Below, one piece after another: positions 16,365-26,241 of a stretch of 64,000 nucleotides of DNA. The translations under genes and the position numbers were made by a program. Numbering within the stretch: the first letter of the stretch is position 1; each line of letters begins with the position of its first letter. This DNA is from UBA1672 sp050633645 (GTDB lineage: Bacteria > Pseudomonadota > Alphaproteobacteria > Micavibrionales > Micavibrionaceae), in contig JBOEGX010000001.1 in NCBI GenBank assembly GCA_050633645.1, forward strand, positions 62,001-126,000, given 5' to 3'. The notes below the pieces were generated by a model, which saw only the letters and a program-made list of their open reading frames with translations, ran no database searches and had not been told where the DNA came from.

Positions 16365-17699
16365 CTTATGGTTTTGCAACCGCTCTTTTACTTTTTCTGG
16401 GCCGATGAGGATAAGGAGAAGGGCGAGTTCTGGCCCGTGCTCCATACCTGTGATGGCCTGGCGTAGTGGCATGAAGAGTTGTTTGCCCTTACGCCCTGTT
16501 TTTTCCTTTACCGCGTTTGCCCATGTCATCCATGTGTTTTCATCCCATGGTGTATCGGGTAAAAGAGAGAGGGCATCATTGATGAAGTCTTCGTCCTCGA
16601 TGATTGGGGTGATGGGGCCTTTGGCGACGCTCCACCATTCTTTGGCGTCTGTTATGCGTGATAAATTGGGACGAATAGCGTTCCAGAAATCCGCATCCAT
16701 ATCACCTAGGTCTATTTCAACTAAACGCGTCTTCGTATCTTCGAATGATAATTCTTGTAGGATCTTCGTGTTCAGGCGCACCAGTTCTTCGGCGTCGAAT
16801 TTTGGAGTTCCGCGTGAGAATTTTGTAATGTTGAAATGTTCGATCACGGTTTTTGTGTCTGTGAAGGCTTCAATCGGGTCGGATGATCCAAGGCGTGCCA
16901 TGAGGCTGACCACTGACATGGGTTCTAAACCGTCCTCTTGTAAGTCGCGCAGTGAAAGTGAGCCAATGCGCTTTGAAAGTTTTCCGCCTTCTTTGTCGGA
17001 GAGTAATGGTAAATGCGCGAATAGTGGCGGCTTTGCGCCTAATGCTTCGAACATTTGAATGTGGCTGGCGGTGTTTGAAACATGATCCTCGCCTCGAATG
17101 ACATGGGTTATGCCGTATTCGATGTCATCAATGACAGAGCATATGTGGTAAAGGGGGCTGCCGTCTTCGCGGATAAGGACAGGGTCGGACATATCCGCAC
17201 CCTTAAATTTAACATTGTCGCGGATTAGATCGCTCCATTCGATTGGTGTGTGGTTCAGTTTGAACCGCCAATGTGGTTTGCGCCCTTCGGATTCAAATTT
17301 TGCAATTTTTTCAGGTGATAGATTCAATGCTTCACGGTCATAAATTGGAGGTAATTTACGAGAGAGCTGGCTTTTGCGTTTAAGGTCAAGTTCTTCTGGT
17401 GTTTCATAACATGGATAGAGGCGGCCATCGGATTTGAGTTTTTCGATTTTGGCCGCATAAATATCACCGCGATCTTTTTGGCGGGCTTTTGAATCCCAGT
17501 CCATTCCCATCCATTTCAGGCCTTCTTCGATGGCTTCTTCGTATTCAGGTTTTGAGCGCTCTTGATCTGTATCGTCAATACGCAGCATGAAATGCCCATT
17601 TTGTGAGCGCGTGAAAAGCCAAGTAATCAATGCGGTGCGTGCGTTACCAACGTGCAGCATTCCTGTGGGAGAGGGGGCAAATCTTACTTTTACGCTCAT
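16353..17699 (-). CDS. gltX: glutamate--tRNA ligase
   Basis: Class I aminoacyl-tRNA synthetase. The HIGH signature is present as HVGN in FAPSPTGMLHVGNARTAL and the KMSKS loop as KLSKR in GGKLSKRIGSLSLRDL. HWRFKLNHTPIEWSDLIR and LYHICSVIDDIEYGITHVIR match the catalytic core. 448 aa is standard. Alphaproteobacteria often carry two gltX copies, and one may charge tRNA-Gln for GatCAB transamidation; gatCAB in this window suits that. It is the last gene of an aroG-nadE-gltX run. Confidence 0.94.
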   Translation of the reverse strand: MSVKVRFAPSPTGMLHVGNARTALITWLFTRSQNGHFMLRIDDTDQERSKPEYEEAIEEGLKWMGMDWDSKARQKDRGDIYAAKIEKLKSDGRLYPCYETPEELDLKRKSQLSRKLPPIYDREALNLSPEKIAKFESEGRKPHWRFKLNHTPIEWSDLIRDNVKFKGADMSDPVLIREDGSPLYHICSVIDDIEYGITHVIRGEDHVSNTASHIQMFEALGAKPPLFAHLPLLSDKEGGKLSKRIGSLSLRDLQEDGLEPMSVVSLMARLGSSDPIEAFTDTKTVIEHFNITKFSRGTPKFDAEELVRLNTKILQELSFEDTKTRLVEIDLGDMDADFWNAIRPNLSRITDAKEWWSVAKGPITPIIEDEDFINDALSLLPDTPWDENTWMTWANAVKEKTGRKGKQLFMPLRQAITGMEHGPELALLLILIGPEKVKERLQNHKKAA

Positions 17700-17741
17700 T
17701 ATATTTTACCTTATTTTATATGTATGATTGTGATAGCGGGA

Positions 17742-19373
17742 TTATGAGGATTTTTCAATCTTATTTACGAAATGGTTTGTCATTGGGTAGCGTCTGTCTC
17801 TGCCGAAGGCTTTGTACGAAATACGTACACCTGGGGCGGCCTGATAACGTTTATACTCGCTGTTTTTTAGGAGTTTTGCGACCTTTTCAATGGTTTCGGG
17901 GTGCGCGGATATGCGAGTTATAATATCGGGTGGGCATGGTTGATCATCATGTTCGATGAGGGCATAAAGAATGTCATCCAATAAGTCATAGGGTGGCAGG
18001 TTGTCTTGATCGGTTTGATCGGGGCGAAGCTCTGCTGAGGGGGCTTTGGTTATGATGCTCTCTGGCATTATAGGGGATACGCTGTTGCGCCATTTCGCGA
18101 GCTCATAGACATGGGTTTTATAAACGTCTTTGATGGGGTTATAGCCGCCGTTCATGTCGCCGTAAATTGTGCAATATCCCACGGCCATTTCACTTTTATT
18201 TCCAGTGGTGAGGAGCATCGCGCCGCTTGCGTTTGACATGGCCATAAGGATGGTTCCGCGAATTCGACTTTGTGTGTTTTCGTGCGCCAACCCTTTTAGG
18301 GTTGGTAGAAGGCTTTCGAAGGCTTCCAGGGCGTAGCGCATTGCGATGGTGTCGTATTTTACGCCGAGCATTTGGGCACATTCCTGTGCATCGTCTAGGC
18401 TGTTTGTTGAGGTGAATTGTGATGGCATCATCACGCAATGCACATTATCTGCGCCAAGGGCATCAACGGCGATGGCAGCGGTTATGGCACTGTCTATGCC
18501 GCCAGAAAGGCCAATAATAACTTTTGAAAATCCGTTTTTACGAACGTAATCCCGCGTGCCAGTGACCAAGGCGTTATAGGTGTCATTTTCGAATGTATTT
18601 TGATCGGATGATTTGGTGTCTGTTATATCAATTTTGCCGTCAGATATTTTGATTTGGGTGATTTCCTGCTTGAAGGATGCGCCATCGAATATGATATTTT
18701 CATTTTTATCCATGATAAAAGAACGCCCATCAAAGACGAGTTCATCTTGTCCGCCGATGAGGTTGAGATAGATAAGGTCTAGCCCTGTTGATTTTACGCA
18801 TGATTTTGCAATGCTTATGCGGCGATTATGTTTGTTTGTGTAATAGGGGCTGGCGTTGATGGAAATCAGTAGTTGCGCGCCTTTTTTCTTTAAATGAATG
18901 GGCAAATCAGTGTGCCACATATCTTCGCAAATCATAATGCCTAGTTTTGTGCCGTTAATCTCTATTGGGTTGGGTAGGGGGGCGGATTTGAAGTTTCGAG
19001 CTTCGTCAAAAACACTGTAATTGGGGAGGTGATGTTTTTTTAGGGTGTGTTTTATTTCACCGTTCTGGATAAGCAGAGCGGCGTTGTAGATGTGCTCGCC
19101 TTCGCGCCAGATTGTCGGGATAAGGGCGGCGGCATTGAGGGCTTTACTTTGTTTGATTAAGTCATCGATTTTGTTTTTAAGCGCATCGATAAAGCCCGTG
19201 TTGTTGGTTAAATCTTCTGGTGGGTAGCCGCAAAGGAAAAGCTCAGGAAATAAGATGAGGTCGCTCTGCTCATCATGGTTTTTCCATGTCTCCAAGATTT
19301 TTTTGGCATTGCCCTTTATATCTCCCAGTGTTGGGTTGAGCTGAGCCATAGTGATTTTGATGGGGTTGATCAT
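17742..19373 (-). CDS. nadE: glutamine-dependent NAD+ synthetase
   Basis: Final step of NAD biosynthesis: amidates deamido-NAD using glutamine. The N-terminal nitrilase-type glutaminase domain shows the Glu (FPELFLCGYPPEDL), Lys (LKKHHLPNYSVFDE) and Cys (IMICEDMWHTDLP) triad. The C-terminal synthetase carries the ATP-pyrophosphatase loop GLSGGIDSAITAAIA and TTGNKSEMAVGY. 543 aa is the usual two-domain size. It begins seven bases after the DAHP synthase stop, so co-transcription is likely. Confidence 0.95.
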   Translation of the reverse strand: MINPIKITMAQLNPTLGDIKGNAKKILETWKNHDEQSDLILFPELFLCGYPPEDLTNNTGFIDALKNKIDDLIKQSKALNAAALIPTIWREGEHIYNAALLIQNGEIKHTLKKHHLPNYSVFDEARNFKSAPLPNPIEINGTKLGIMICEDMWHTDLPIHLKKKGAQLLISINASPYYTNKHNRRISIAKSCVKSTGLDLIYLNLIGGQDELVFDGRSFIMDKNENIIFDGASFKQEITQIKISDGKIDITDTKSSDQNTFENDTYNALVTGTRDYVRKNGFSKVIIGLSGGIDSAITAAIAVDALGADNVHCVMMPSQFTSTNSLDDAQECAQMLGVKYDTIAMRYALEAFESLLPTLKGLAHENTQSRIRGTILMAMSNASGAMLLTTGNKSEMAVGYCTIYGDMNGGYNPIKDVYKTHVYELAKWRNSVSPIMPESIITKAPSAELRPDQTDQDNLPPYDLLDDILYALIEHDDQPCPPDIITRISAHPETIEKVAKLLKNSEYKRYQAAPGVRISYKAFGRDRRYPMTNHFVNKIEKSS

Positions 19374-19380
19374 GGCTTCG

Positions 19381-20787
19381 TTATTCTGCCGCTGTTAGAT
19401 CCCGAATATCTAATTTTACATCGCTTCGGGCGGATTTAAGCTCTTCTGAAATTAAGAAAGCTGCCTCTAAGGCTTGGTTGGCGTTTAGGCGCGGATCGCA
19501 ATGGGTGTGGTAACGGCTTGATAGATCTTCGTCCGCGATGGCTTCGGCGCCGCCGACGCATTCTGTGACGTTTTGCCCTGTCATTTCGATATGGATGCCG
19601 CCTGCATGTGTGCCTTCGGCCTTGTGTACGTTAAAGAAGCCTTTGATTTCCGTCATAATTTGATCAAATGGACGGGTTTTATAGCCACTGGGTGATTTTA
19701 TTGTATTTCCATGCATTGGGTCACATGACCATACAATGGAGCGCCCTTCGGACTTTACTGCGCGAACCAGAGGTGTGAGCTTTTCTTCGACTTGTTCATG
19801 CCCCATACGAGCAATTAATGTCAGGCGTCCAGGTATGTTTTCGGGGTTTAATGTATCAATTAGGCGTAATAGCTCATCCGTGCTTAATGCGGGGGAGCAT
19901 TTTAATCCCAGTGGGTTTTTAATTCCGCGGAGAAATTCAATTTGTCCGTTTTCCATTTGGTGTGTGCGCGCACCAACCCATAGCATATGTGCGGAGGTGT
20001 CGTACCATTCGCCCGTTAAGCTATCTGTGCGCGTTAGAGCCTCTTCGTATGGCAATAAAAGCGCCTCATGCGATGTGTAGAATTCTGTTTCTTTAAGTGT
20101 GGGGACGCTGTCTGTTGTAACTCCGCATGCCGCCATGAACCTCATGGCATCATCGATGCGGTTGGCGAGGTCTTGATATTGATCGCCAAGAGGGCTATCT
20201 CCGACGAAATCCAGGTTCCATTGGTGAACCTTATTGAGGTTTGCGTAGCCACCCGATGCAAAAGCACGAAGGAGGTTGAGCGTTGATGTGGCCTGATTAT
20301 ATGCCATTATCATGCGTTGTGGATCGGGTGCGCGTGATTCTTCGGTGAACTCAAGCGCGTTGATGTTATCACCGCGATAGCTTGGTAGCGTTATACCGTC
20401 TTGTGTTTCTGTATCGCTGGAGCGGGGTTTGGCGAATTGACCAGCCATACGGCCAACCTTTACTATGGGCATCCCGCCTGAATAGGTCATGACAACGGCC
20501 ATTTGCAGAAGAACGCGGAAAGTGTCACGGATTTTGTTGGCATTGAATTCGGCAAAGCTTTCGGCGCAATCGCCGCCTTGAAGCAAGAATCCGTGGCCAT
20601 TTGCAACATTGGCCAAACGTGATTGGAGATTACGCACTTCACCAGCGAATACAAGTGGTGGCATTTGAGAAAGTTTTTCTTCGGTATCCTTTAGAATTGC
20701 GGCGTTAGGATATGTTGGAAGCTGTTCTGATGGCTTGCTTCTCCAACTATTTGGTGTCCAATTTTGTATCATACTTATTTCTGCCAT
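19381..20787 (-). CDS. aroG: class II DAHP synthase
   Basis: First enzyme of the shikimate pathway (phosphoenolpyruvate plus erythrose-4-phosphate), type II plant-like family. Hallmarks are WTPNSWRSKP near the N-terminus, LLQGGDCAESF, the metal-site Cys of GGDCAE, VGRMAGQFAKPRS, and WSCDPMHGNTIKS with its metal ligands. 468 aa is normal. ATG 20787 is used; ATG at residue 6 (MIQNWTP) fits family alignments equally well. It is first of a run with nadE and gltX. Confidence 0.93.
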   Translation of the reverse strand: MAEISMIQNWTPNSWRSKPSEQLPTYPNAAILKDTEEKLSQMPPLVFAGEVRNLQSRLANVANGHGFLLQGGDCAESFAEFNANKIRDTFRVLLQMAVVMTYSGGMPIVKVGRMAGQFAKPRSSDTETQDGITLPSYRGDNINALEFTEESRAPDPQRMIMAYNQATSTLNLLRAFASGGYANLNKVHQWNLDFVGDSPLGDQYQDLANRIDDAMRFMAACGVTTDSVPTLKETEFYTSHEALLLPYEEALTRTDSLTGEWYDTSAHMLWVGARTHQMENGQIEFLRGIKNPLGLKCSPALSTDELLRLIDTLNPENIPGRLTLIARMGHEQVEEKLTPLVRAVKSEGRSIVWSCDPMHGNTIKSPSGYKTRPFDQIMTEIKGFFNVHKAEGTHAGGIHIEMTGQNVTECVGGAEAIADEDLSSRYHTHCDPRLNANQALEAAFLISEELKSARSDVKLDIRDLTAAE

Positions 20788-20950
20788 ATTTATTCGTTAA
20801 GTCAATGGTTATGCCTGATTTGACGTGGATAATCAAATATTAAAACCATGTCGAAATATGAAATACGTGAAATTTATATAGACGCTTCATATATAAAATG
20901 TAAAACAGGATATATGATTTTTTTTAATTAAAACAATTTTTGATAGTATT

Positions 20951-22033
20951 ATGTACGATTTTTATAAAAATATTTTAATGGGTTTGAATAAAAATTCTTT
21001 TTTTGATTATTCAGATGATGCTCGATTTTCTTTTACTTCTATTGATCAATCTTATGAGAGTTGCGTTCATTTTTTTGATGTTGATTTTAAGAAATCTTTT
21101 GATGATTTAAGTTATGTTTTTTCAGATTTATCTGATGGAAAGAGCCAGACTGAGCGATCAATATTATTTATGCGCGAACATATTGAAGGTGATCAGAGCG
21201 TTTCTATGGTGGCATTGATTGCTGCGTCTTTTGCTCATTTTAATATTCGTGATGAAAAGTGGTGTCAGGCGGCCTTGGGCGCGGCGGTGTATGCAGGTAT
21301 TCCGCATGAATTACAATATCATAATAAGGCACATTTTAAAAAAGTTGCTCTTCATATGGTTCGTTTGATAGCGGCGCATAATTATATTTTCCAAGATACA
21401 TCTAATTTTTTAGATCATGATAAGATTGCGTTGTTATTGATTGCAGCGGCGGTTCATGATTTGGGTCATGAGGGGACAGGAAACATTATTGACCGTAAAT
21501 ATTATATAGCAAAAGCAGAGCGCAAGTCTTTTGATATTATTTCGCCTTATTTGAAGAGCTGTGGGATAAGTGATGACGATCTTAATGATTTACTTGTGTT
21601 GTTGGTAGCGACTGATGTTTCGCCCTTTGGTGACCCTATGAGCCCTGCTAATCAGGTGCGAAATATGTATGATGTTCATTTCGGTTCGAGTGAAGATGAT
21701 GGTGGTGATTGTGACGTTTTTGAAATCTCACCTGAGTTGTATGGCATTGAGGGTAGGGAGCATTTATGCATGATGGCTCTTATGCTTCATGAGGCGGATA
21801 TTTTGAACTCTGCGGCAGTAAGTTATGATACGACAGTAGCTGAATCACGTGCTGTAAGTCTTGAAATTGGTCGTCAACATGCTTTGCCCGAAGATACACT
21901 TTTGTTTTTAGACAAGATTTGTAATGGGCAAATGTGTTCTGCGGCGGCTCAGTTTATAGCGTCTGATAATATGGATGATATTAAGGAACGTGTTTTGGCC
22001 GATTATTCTAATGGTAATAAATCGTATCTTTAG
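20951..22033 (+). CDS. HD-domain protein with PDEase-I-like motifs
   Basis: The core shows YHNKAH at residues 123-128 and HDLGHEGTGN from residue 169. These are the spacing and composition of the metal-binding signatures of class I 3',5'-cyclic nucleotide phosphodiesterases (YHN-x-x-H and HD-x-x-H-x-G-x-x-N), a subset of the HD superfamily. LMLHEADILNSAA supplies the later Asp. The N-terminal 100 residues are not recognisable and no membrane segment is seen. A phosphohydrolase acting on a cyclic or other nucleotide is likely; the substrate is unknown. It stands alone, convergent with the acyltransferase gene. Confidence 0.65.
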   Translation: MYDFYKNILMGLNKNSFFDYSDDARFSFTSIDQSYESCVHFFDVDFKKSFDDLSYVFSDLSDGKSQTERSILFMREHIEGDQSVSMVALIAASFAHFNIRDEKWCQAALGAAVYAGIPHELQYHNKAHFKKVALHMVRLIAAHNYIFQDTSNFLDHDKIALLLIAAAVHDLGHEGTGNIIDRKYYIAKAERKSFDIISPYLKSCGISDDDLNDLLVLLVATDVSPFGDPMSPANQVRNMYDVHFGSSEDDGGDCDVFEISPELYGIEGREHLCMMALMLHEADILNSAAVSYDTTVAESRAVSLEIGRQHALPEDTLLFLDKICNGQMCSAAAQFIASDNMDDIKERVLADYSNGNKSYL

Positions 22034-22902
22034 GTTTTGTTTTTCCATCTACGGTGGAGCCATAGCCATTGTTCTGGGCGTTCTGTTATCCACTCTTCTA
22101 ACAATTTGTGTGATTCTTTTATAACGTCCTCGATTGGGCGCGTTGTGTCGTCATCGTTCATAACATTTATTGGTGGGTAGATTGTTAATCTGAAATTACA
22201 TCCACTGAGGCGTTCATTACGTATTGGGATGAGGGGGCATTTGAATTTTTGGCATAGTTGAACAAATATGGGGTTGGTCATCGCGTCATAGCCGAAAAAT
22301 GGTATATTTAGGCCTTCTGCGTATTTTTGATCAATGAGGATTCCGATTGATTTAGCATTTTTTAAAGTTTTTATAAGGTGCCGACCACTTTCACGAGATT
22401 TTGGGTAAGCGGTTAAGCGTCCATTTAATGTACGCGTTTTATCAAGGAGTTTTGCAACAAATGGGTTATTGGGCGCGCGGTATGTAAGTGTTGCAGGGCG
22501 GTTCATTTGAGTTAGGGTTGCTGCGCAGTTGACTTCCCAATTACCAATATGACCGCCGAAGAAAATCATGGGAGTTTTTGATTGTGTGAGTAATTTTGTA
22601 TCCCCTTTATATGTGATTTGTGTGTTTTTGAGGCTTAATGTTTCGAGGTGTGGGTATTCTGCTATAATGCGGCCAAGGTTTTCCCACATATCTTTTATAA
22701 TTTTATTTTTTTCTGTTTCTGTTTTATCGGGCAGGGCACGTGTGATGTTTTTTTTTGCCTTTCGACTTGCGGCGAGTTTTGGGCCTATTGTTTTGCCAAT
22801 CCAACCTCCGATATTTGACGCCATTTCTGGTGACATTGTTTTAAATATAAAAAACAGGGCGTATAATAGAACGGCCTCGAATATATAACGGAGTTTTTTC
22901 AT
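22030..22902 (-). CDS. LpxL/HtrB-family lipid A acyltransferase
   Basis: Inner-membrane acyltransferase adding secondary acyl chains to lipid A. The catalytic HxxxxE reads HIGNWE in MIFFGGHIGNWEVNC. The N-terminal hydrophobic anchor (AVLLYALFFIFK) and YAEGLNIPFFGYDA and ERPEQWLWLHRRWK at the end are family features. 290 aa is normal. The ATG overlaps the lpxK stop by four bases, so waaA-lpxK-lpxL form one operon for lipid A and inner-core synthesis. Which acyl position it serves is not decidable. Confidence 0.88.
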   Translation of the reverse strand: MKKLRYIFEAVLLYALFFIFKTMSPEMASNIGGWIGKTIGPKLAASRKAKKNITRALPDKTETEKNKIIKDMWENLGRIIAEYPHLETLSLKNTQITYKGDTKLLTQSKTPMIFFGGHIGNWEVNCAATLTQMNRPATLTYRAPNNPFVAKLLDKTRTLNGRLTAYPKSRESGRHLIKTLKNAKSIGILIDQKYAEGLNIPFFGYDAMTNPIFVQLCQKFKCPLIPIRNERLSGCNFRLTIYPPINVMNDDDTTRPIEDVIKESHKLLEEWITERPEQWLWLHRRWKNKT

Positions 22903-23894
22903 GGTGAACTTATATACTGAGCAAGGTTTTTCTTCAAGAAGTCATGTATATCGTTTTCATTATTGAAGACTAAGTTTATGGGGAGCGTTTTTATTTGATC
23001 TTTATATTTTTTAGGTATGCGTGCCATATCTTTTTCAGTTGTAATGAGCGTTGATTTTTTCTTTTTTGCGTAACGTAACAATTTTTCTAATTTACGATTT
23101 GTATATTTATGATGATCTGCAAATTCGTGTTTTTCTACAATATTGATTTTTTCTTTTTCAAGGGTTTTAAAGAATTTTGATGGGTGAGCAAGGCCACAAA
23201 AGGCAATATAATTTTCGGATTTATCTAAGTTTTGTGTGTTGGCATTAATTATGGCGTCAAATACTGGAATCTGATTAGGGATCAGTGCTTTTGACTTTGT
23301 ATTGTCTTTGCCTATGAAAATTATAGCATCGGCTTTTTGAAGACCTTTGGTTAATGGTTCTCTTAATGGGCCGGCCGGTAAAGTGTTTTTATTGCCGAAG
23401 CCTATACTTCCATCAATAACGAGAAATGAAATGTCTTTCTTTAGGTGTTTGTTTTGAAACCCATCGTCCATTATAATAAGATCATGATTTTGATTTTGCG
23501 CTAGTTTTGCACCATCGTATCGGTTCGGAGAAATTATTGTTTTACAATGGGTTGACAGGATTCTTGGTTCATCTCCTGTGTCGTGAATTGGTTCATGATC
23601 CTCGATGACCCTTGTTGTTTTGTTTTGCGCGCCATAGCCTCGTGTTAAGAAACAGGGATTAGAGAAGAGATGCTCATCTTTAATTAGTCTATGGATTGCG
23701 ATGGCTGTTGGAGTTTTACCGCCGCCTCCAGCGATGATGTTTCCAATGCATATCACAGGTATGTTGATGGTTTTTTCTTTTTTGGATGACGTGTTTATTA
23801 AGTGTAGAGTATTATATAGCACTGATAGTGGGCTTAATATTGTTTTGATCAAGCTATTGTTTTTATACCAAAATTTTGGTGTTTTAAATGGCAT
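22899..23894 (-). CDS. lpxK: tetraacyldisaccharide 4'-kinase
   Basis: Phosphorylates the 4' position of the lipid A disaccharide. The P-loop variant GNIIAGGGGKTPTAIAIHRL is the LpxK Walker A, and IIMDDGFQNKHLKKDISFLV contains the family DDGFQ motif. LPAGPLREP is also diagnostic. A membrane-proximal N-terminus (TILSPLSVLYNTLHLIN) precedes it. 331 aa is normal. It overlaps waaA by 11 bp and the acyltransferase by 4 bp. Confidence 0.95.
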   Translation of the reverse strand: MPFKTPKFWYKNNSLIKTILSPLSVLYNTLHLINTSSKKEKTINIPVICIGNIIAGGGGKTPTAIAIHRLIKDEHLFSNPCFLTRGYGAQNKTTRVIEDHEPIHDTGDEPRILSTHCKTIISPNRYDGAKLAQNQNHDLIIMDDGFQNKHLKKDISFLVIDGSIGFGNKNTLPAGPLREPLTKGLQKADAIIFIGKDNTKSKALIPNQIPVFDAIINANTQNLDKSENYIAFCGLAHPSKFFKTLEKEKINIVEKHEFADHHKYTNRKLEKLLRYAKKKKSTLITTEKDMARIPKKYKDQIKTLPINLVFNNENDIHDFLKKNLAQYISSP

Positions 23895-25212
23895 TTGATT
23901 GATCTTGAGTTTCTATTTCATGGTGATTTTCTATGCCCGATTTGTCTATAATGGGTATTATTATTTTCAGTATGTCTGTAATTATGCCTGTTTTTTGCCG
24001 TGCGTAAATTATGGATTTGTTTTGGTATTCTTCTAATAATGTGCGGTTACTTAAGAAATTGTGGATGTGACTACCTAAAATATTCGGCGAGTTCGCGGAT
24101 ATTGCTATATTGTAACTGTCCATATCGTCATAGATGCCTTGAAGATTTTGTATATTTTTACCATGTAGCACAACGCAACCAAGTTGCGCGGCCTCTATTG
24201 GATTATGTCCGCCGCCGCCATCGTAGCTTAAGGATCTTCCAATGCATGCTAGTGGGCATAGGCGATAAAACAGTCCCAGTTCTCCCATTGTATCGGCAAG
24301 ATATATATCAGTTTGTAAACTTGGTATTTTCTTTGTTTGGCTGCTTCGTAATTCGAATTTTAAATCTCTGAATTTGACGAATGTTTCAATGATTTCTTCG
24401 CGTCTTTCTGGGTGCCTTGGAACGATTATTGTTAGAAGATCTGGAAAACTTGTTTTTAATCTTTGGTGTATATCACAGGCTATTTTTTCTTCGCCATTAT
24501 GCGTACTTGAATATAGCCATACGGGCCGGTCATTAATACTTTTTATAAGACGTTTTAATTCATCTTTGTTACACTTTAATGGTGATGCTGCATATTTAAT
24601 ATTTCCAGTGATATGCGTGTTAGTTGCCCCTAGTTTATTGAAATATTTGTAGCTTTTATCATCTTGACACAGTATTTCAGAGAATGTGGATAGTATTGCT
24701 GATGCCATATTGGGTATTAATCGCCAGGTTTTGTATGATTTATCTGATAAGCGCGCATTTATTAAGATTGCAGGGATGTTTCTTTCTTTTATTGACGATA
24801 ACATATTAGGCCATAATTCAGACTCCATCCAAAGGACTGTGTTTGGTTTCCAGTGATTTAGAAACTTATTTACCCATTTAGGGTGGTCAAGTGGATAAAA
24901 TTGATGAAATGCATTGCTGGGTAAGTTTTTTTCCATTAATGCGGCAGATGTTAATGTTCCCGTTGTGACGAGAATGTTTATTTGAGGGTAAACTTCAGTT
25001 AGTCTGTTAATTAGGATTAGTGCGGATTGTGACTCGCCGACGCTTGCGCCGTGGATCCAAATCAAGTCACCCTTAGGGCGTAGTAATGAGATGTTGCCCA
25101 TTTTTTCGTGGTAACGCTCAGGTGATTCTTTTCCCTTTTTAAGTCTGTGTTTAAGTAGCCATGATAAAACATGTTCAGAACGTTTTGTAATTGCGTTGTA
25201 AGTAGCAAACAT
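23884..25212 (-). CDS. waaA: 3-deoxy-D-manno-octulosonic acid transferase
   Basis: GT30 glycosyltransferase that attaches Kdo to lipid IVA. Signature segments are LIWIHGASVGESQSALILI, PLDHPKWVNKFLNHW, LWMESELWPNML, and AACIGRSLSYDGGGGHNPIE with the nucleotide-sugar site. 442 aa is usual. It is first of the overlapping waaA-lpxK-lpxL set. A secreted-protein gene ends 31 bp upstream on the same strand, so the operon may extend further. Confidence 0.94.
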   Translation of the reverse strand: MFATYNAITKRSEHVLSWLLKHRLKKGKESPERYHEKMGNISLLRPKGDLIWIHGASVGESQSALILINRLTEVYPQINILVTTGTLTSAALMEKNLPSNAFHQFYPLDHPKWVNKFLNHWKPNTVLWMESELWPNMLSSIKERNIPAILINARLSDKSYKTWRLIPNMASAILSTFSEILCQDDKSYKYFNKLGATNTHITGNIKYAASPLKCNKDELKRLIKSINDRPVWLYSSTHNGEEKIACDIHQRLKTSFPDLLTIIVPRHPERREEIIETFVKFRDLKFELRSSQTKKIPSLQTDIYLADTMGELGLFYRLCPLACIGRSLSYDGGGGHNPIEAAQLGCVVLHGKNIQNLQGIYDDMDSYNIAISANSPNILGSHIHNFLSNRTLLEEYQNKSIIYARQKTGIITDILKIIIPIIDKSGIENHHEIETQDQSNAI

Positions 25213-25243
25213 ATTTTTTTAACCACGTTATAGTTTATTGTGA

Positions 25244-26173
25244 TTAGTTTGCGTAACATCCTGCAGATGTTGAGCTTGAGCCAGTCGTTGCAGGTTTATA
25301 TCTACAGCCAGGCTGAAGGCATATATGTTCATCATAACCAGTAGGGTTGGCGGAATTTACAACGCGTAGCCCAGTTGGTATAGGGTTTCCAGTACATGCA
25401 CAAGACGCCCCACCAGTACAGCTATCTGGTTCAGTTAAAGCGAGATATGTGTTTACAGGATCATTTGTCCATGGCCCCGTTGTCAACGCGGCAGCAAGGT
25501 TTCCAGTCCAGTTTCCAGTAATTGGAGTACATGCGCCGAGAAGATGACGTTTATCTATAACATTTGCTGCGTATTCACCAAATGTGTAGAAGCCATCTGT
25601 TGCAGAATTTGTCACAAAATTTATACATTTTGCCGCCTGCCATACGCGTGACATAATATCACAGCTATATGCGGAAGATGTACCACTGCTAATTAGGGCA
25701 GGGTTGTGAGATATTCCGAGTGCAGCAGTGTGACCAGAAAGGAGGGTGTATGTACCACCTGATCCACCCGATCCACCAAAACTATTACCAACATATGTAA
25801 TTAGTGTCTCATTCACTAAATCATTTAATGCGTCTTCAAAGCTTCCTGATGCAAGAGGATTTCCGTAATTTGTTGTTTCGCTTAGCATGTTTGTAGCTGC
25901 GTCGGCGAGCTCATATACAAGGCGATCAAAGCAAGTGTATTGAAAAACACTGTCTGGTTTTAAAATGATATTTTGGTTTTGAGTTATTTCTCTTTGTGCT
26001 TCTAGCCATGCTCTTGCAGATAGTGATTCATAATATAGTGAGTCGCAGGGAGAATCAGCAATAACACTTACTGCGTTTGCTTGATTTCCTGTGAAGACTG
26101 ATACCAATGCAAAAAGGCCAATATATAATGACTTTTTTATACCGCATCCTTTTTTCATTTGTAATATTCTCAT
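25244..26173 (-). CDS. secreted Cys-rich protein, paralogue 1
   Basis: ATG 26173 has a strong AAGGA and opens an export signal (LYIGLFALVSVFTGNQANA, cleavage after ANA). The mature protein shares three blocks with the next gene: ARAWLEAQREI then KPDSVFQYTCFD; YSCDIMSRVWQAAKCINF; and YDEHICLQPGCRYKPA. Paired cysteines and a Gly/Ser-rich middle suggest a disulfide-bonded periplasmic or surface protein. I do not recognise the family. It lies upstream of waaA on the same strand. Confidence 0.6.
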   Translation of the reverse strand: MRILQMKKGCGIKKSLYIGLFALVSVFTGNQANAVSVIADSPCDSLYYESLSARAWLEAQREITQNQNIILKPDSVFQYTCFDRLVYELADAATNMLSETTNYGNPLASGSFEDALNDLVNETLITYVGNSFGGSGGSGGTYTLLSGHTAALGISHNPALISSGTSSAYSCDIMSRVWQAAKCINFVTNSATDGFYTFGEYAANVIDKRHLLGACTPITGNWTGNLAAALTTGPWTNDPVNTYLALTEPDSCTGGASCACTGNPIPTGLRVVNSANPTGYDEHICLQPGCRYKPATTGSSSTSAGCYAN

Positions 26174-26241
26174 TTTTTTTCCTTAACTCTTTAGTATTCT
26201 AAACAAAAACTTGGTATTAAAGCAAATAGCATTTACTTTTT

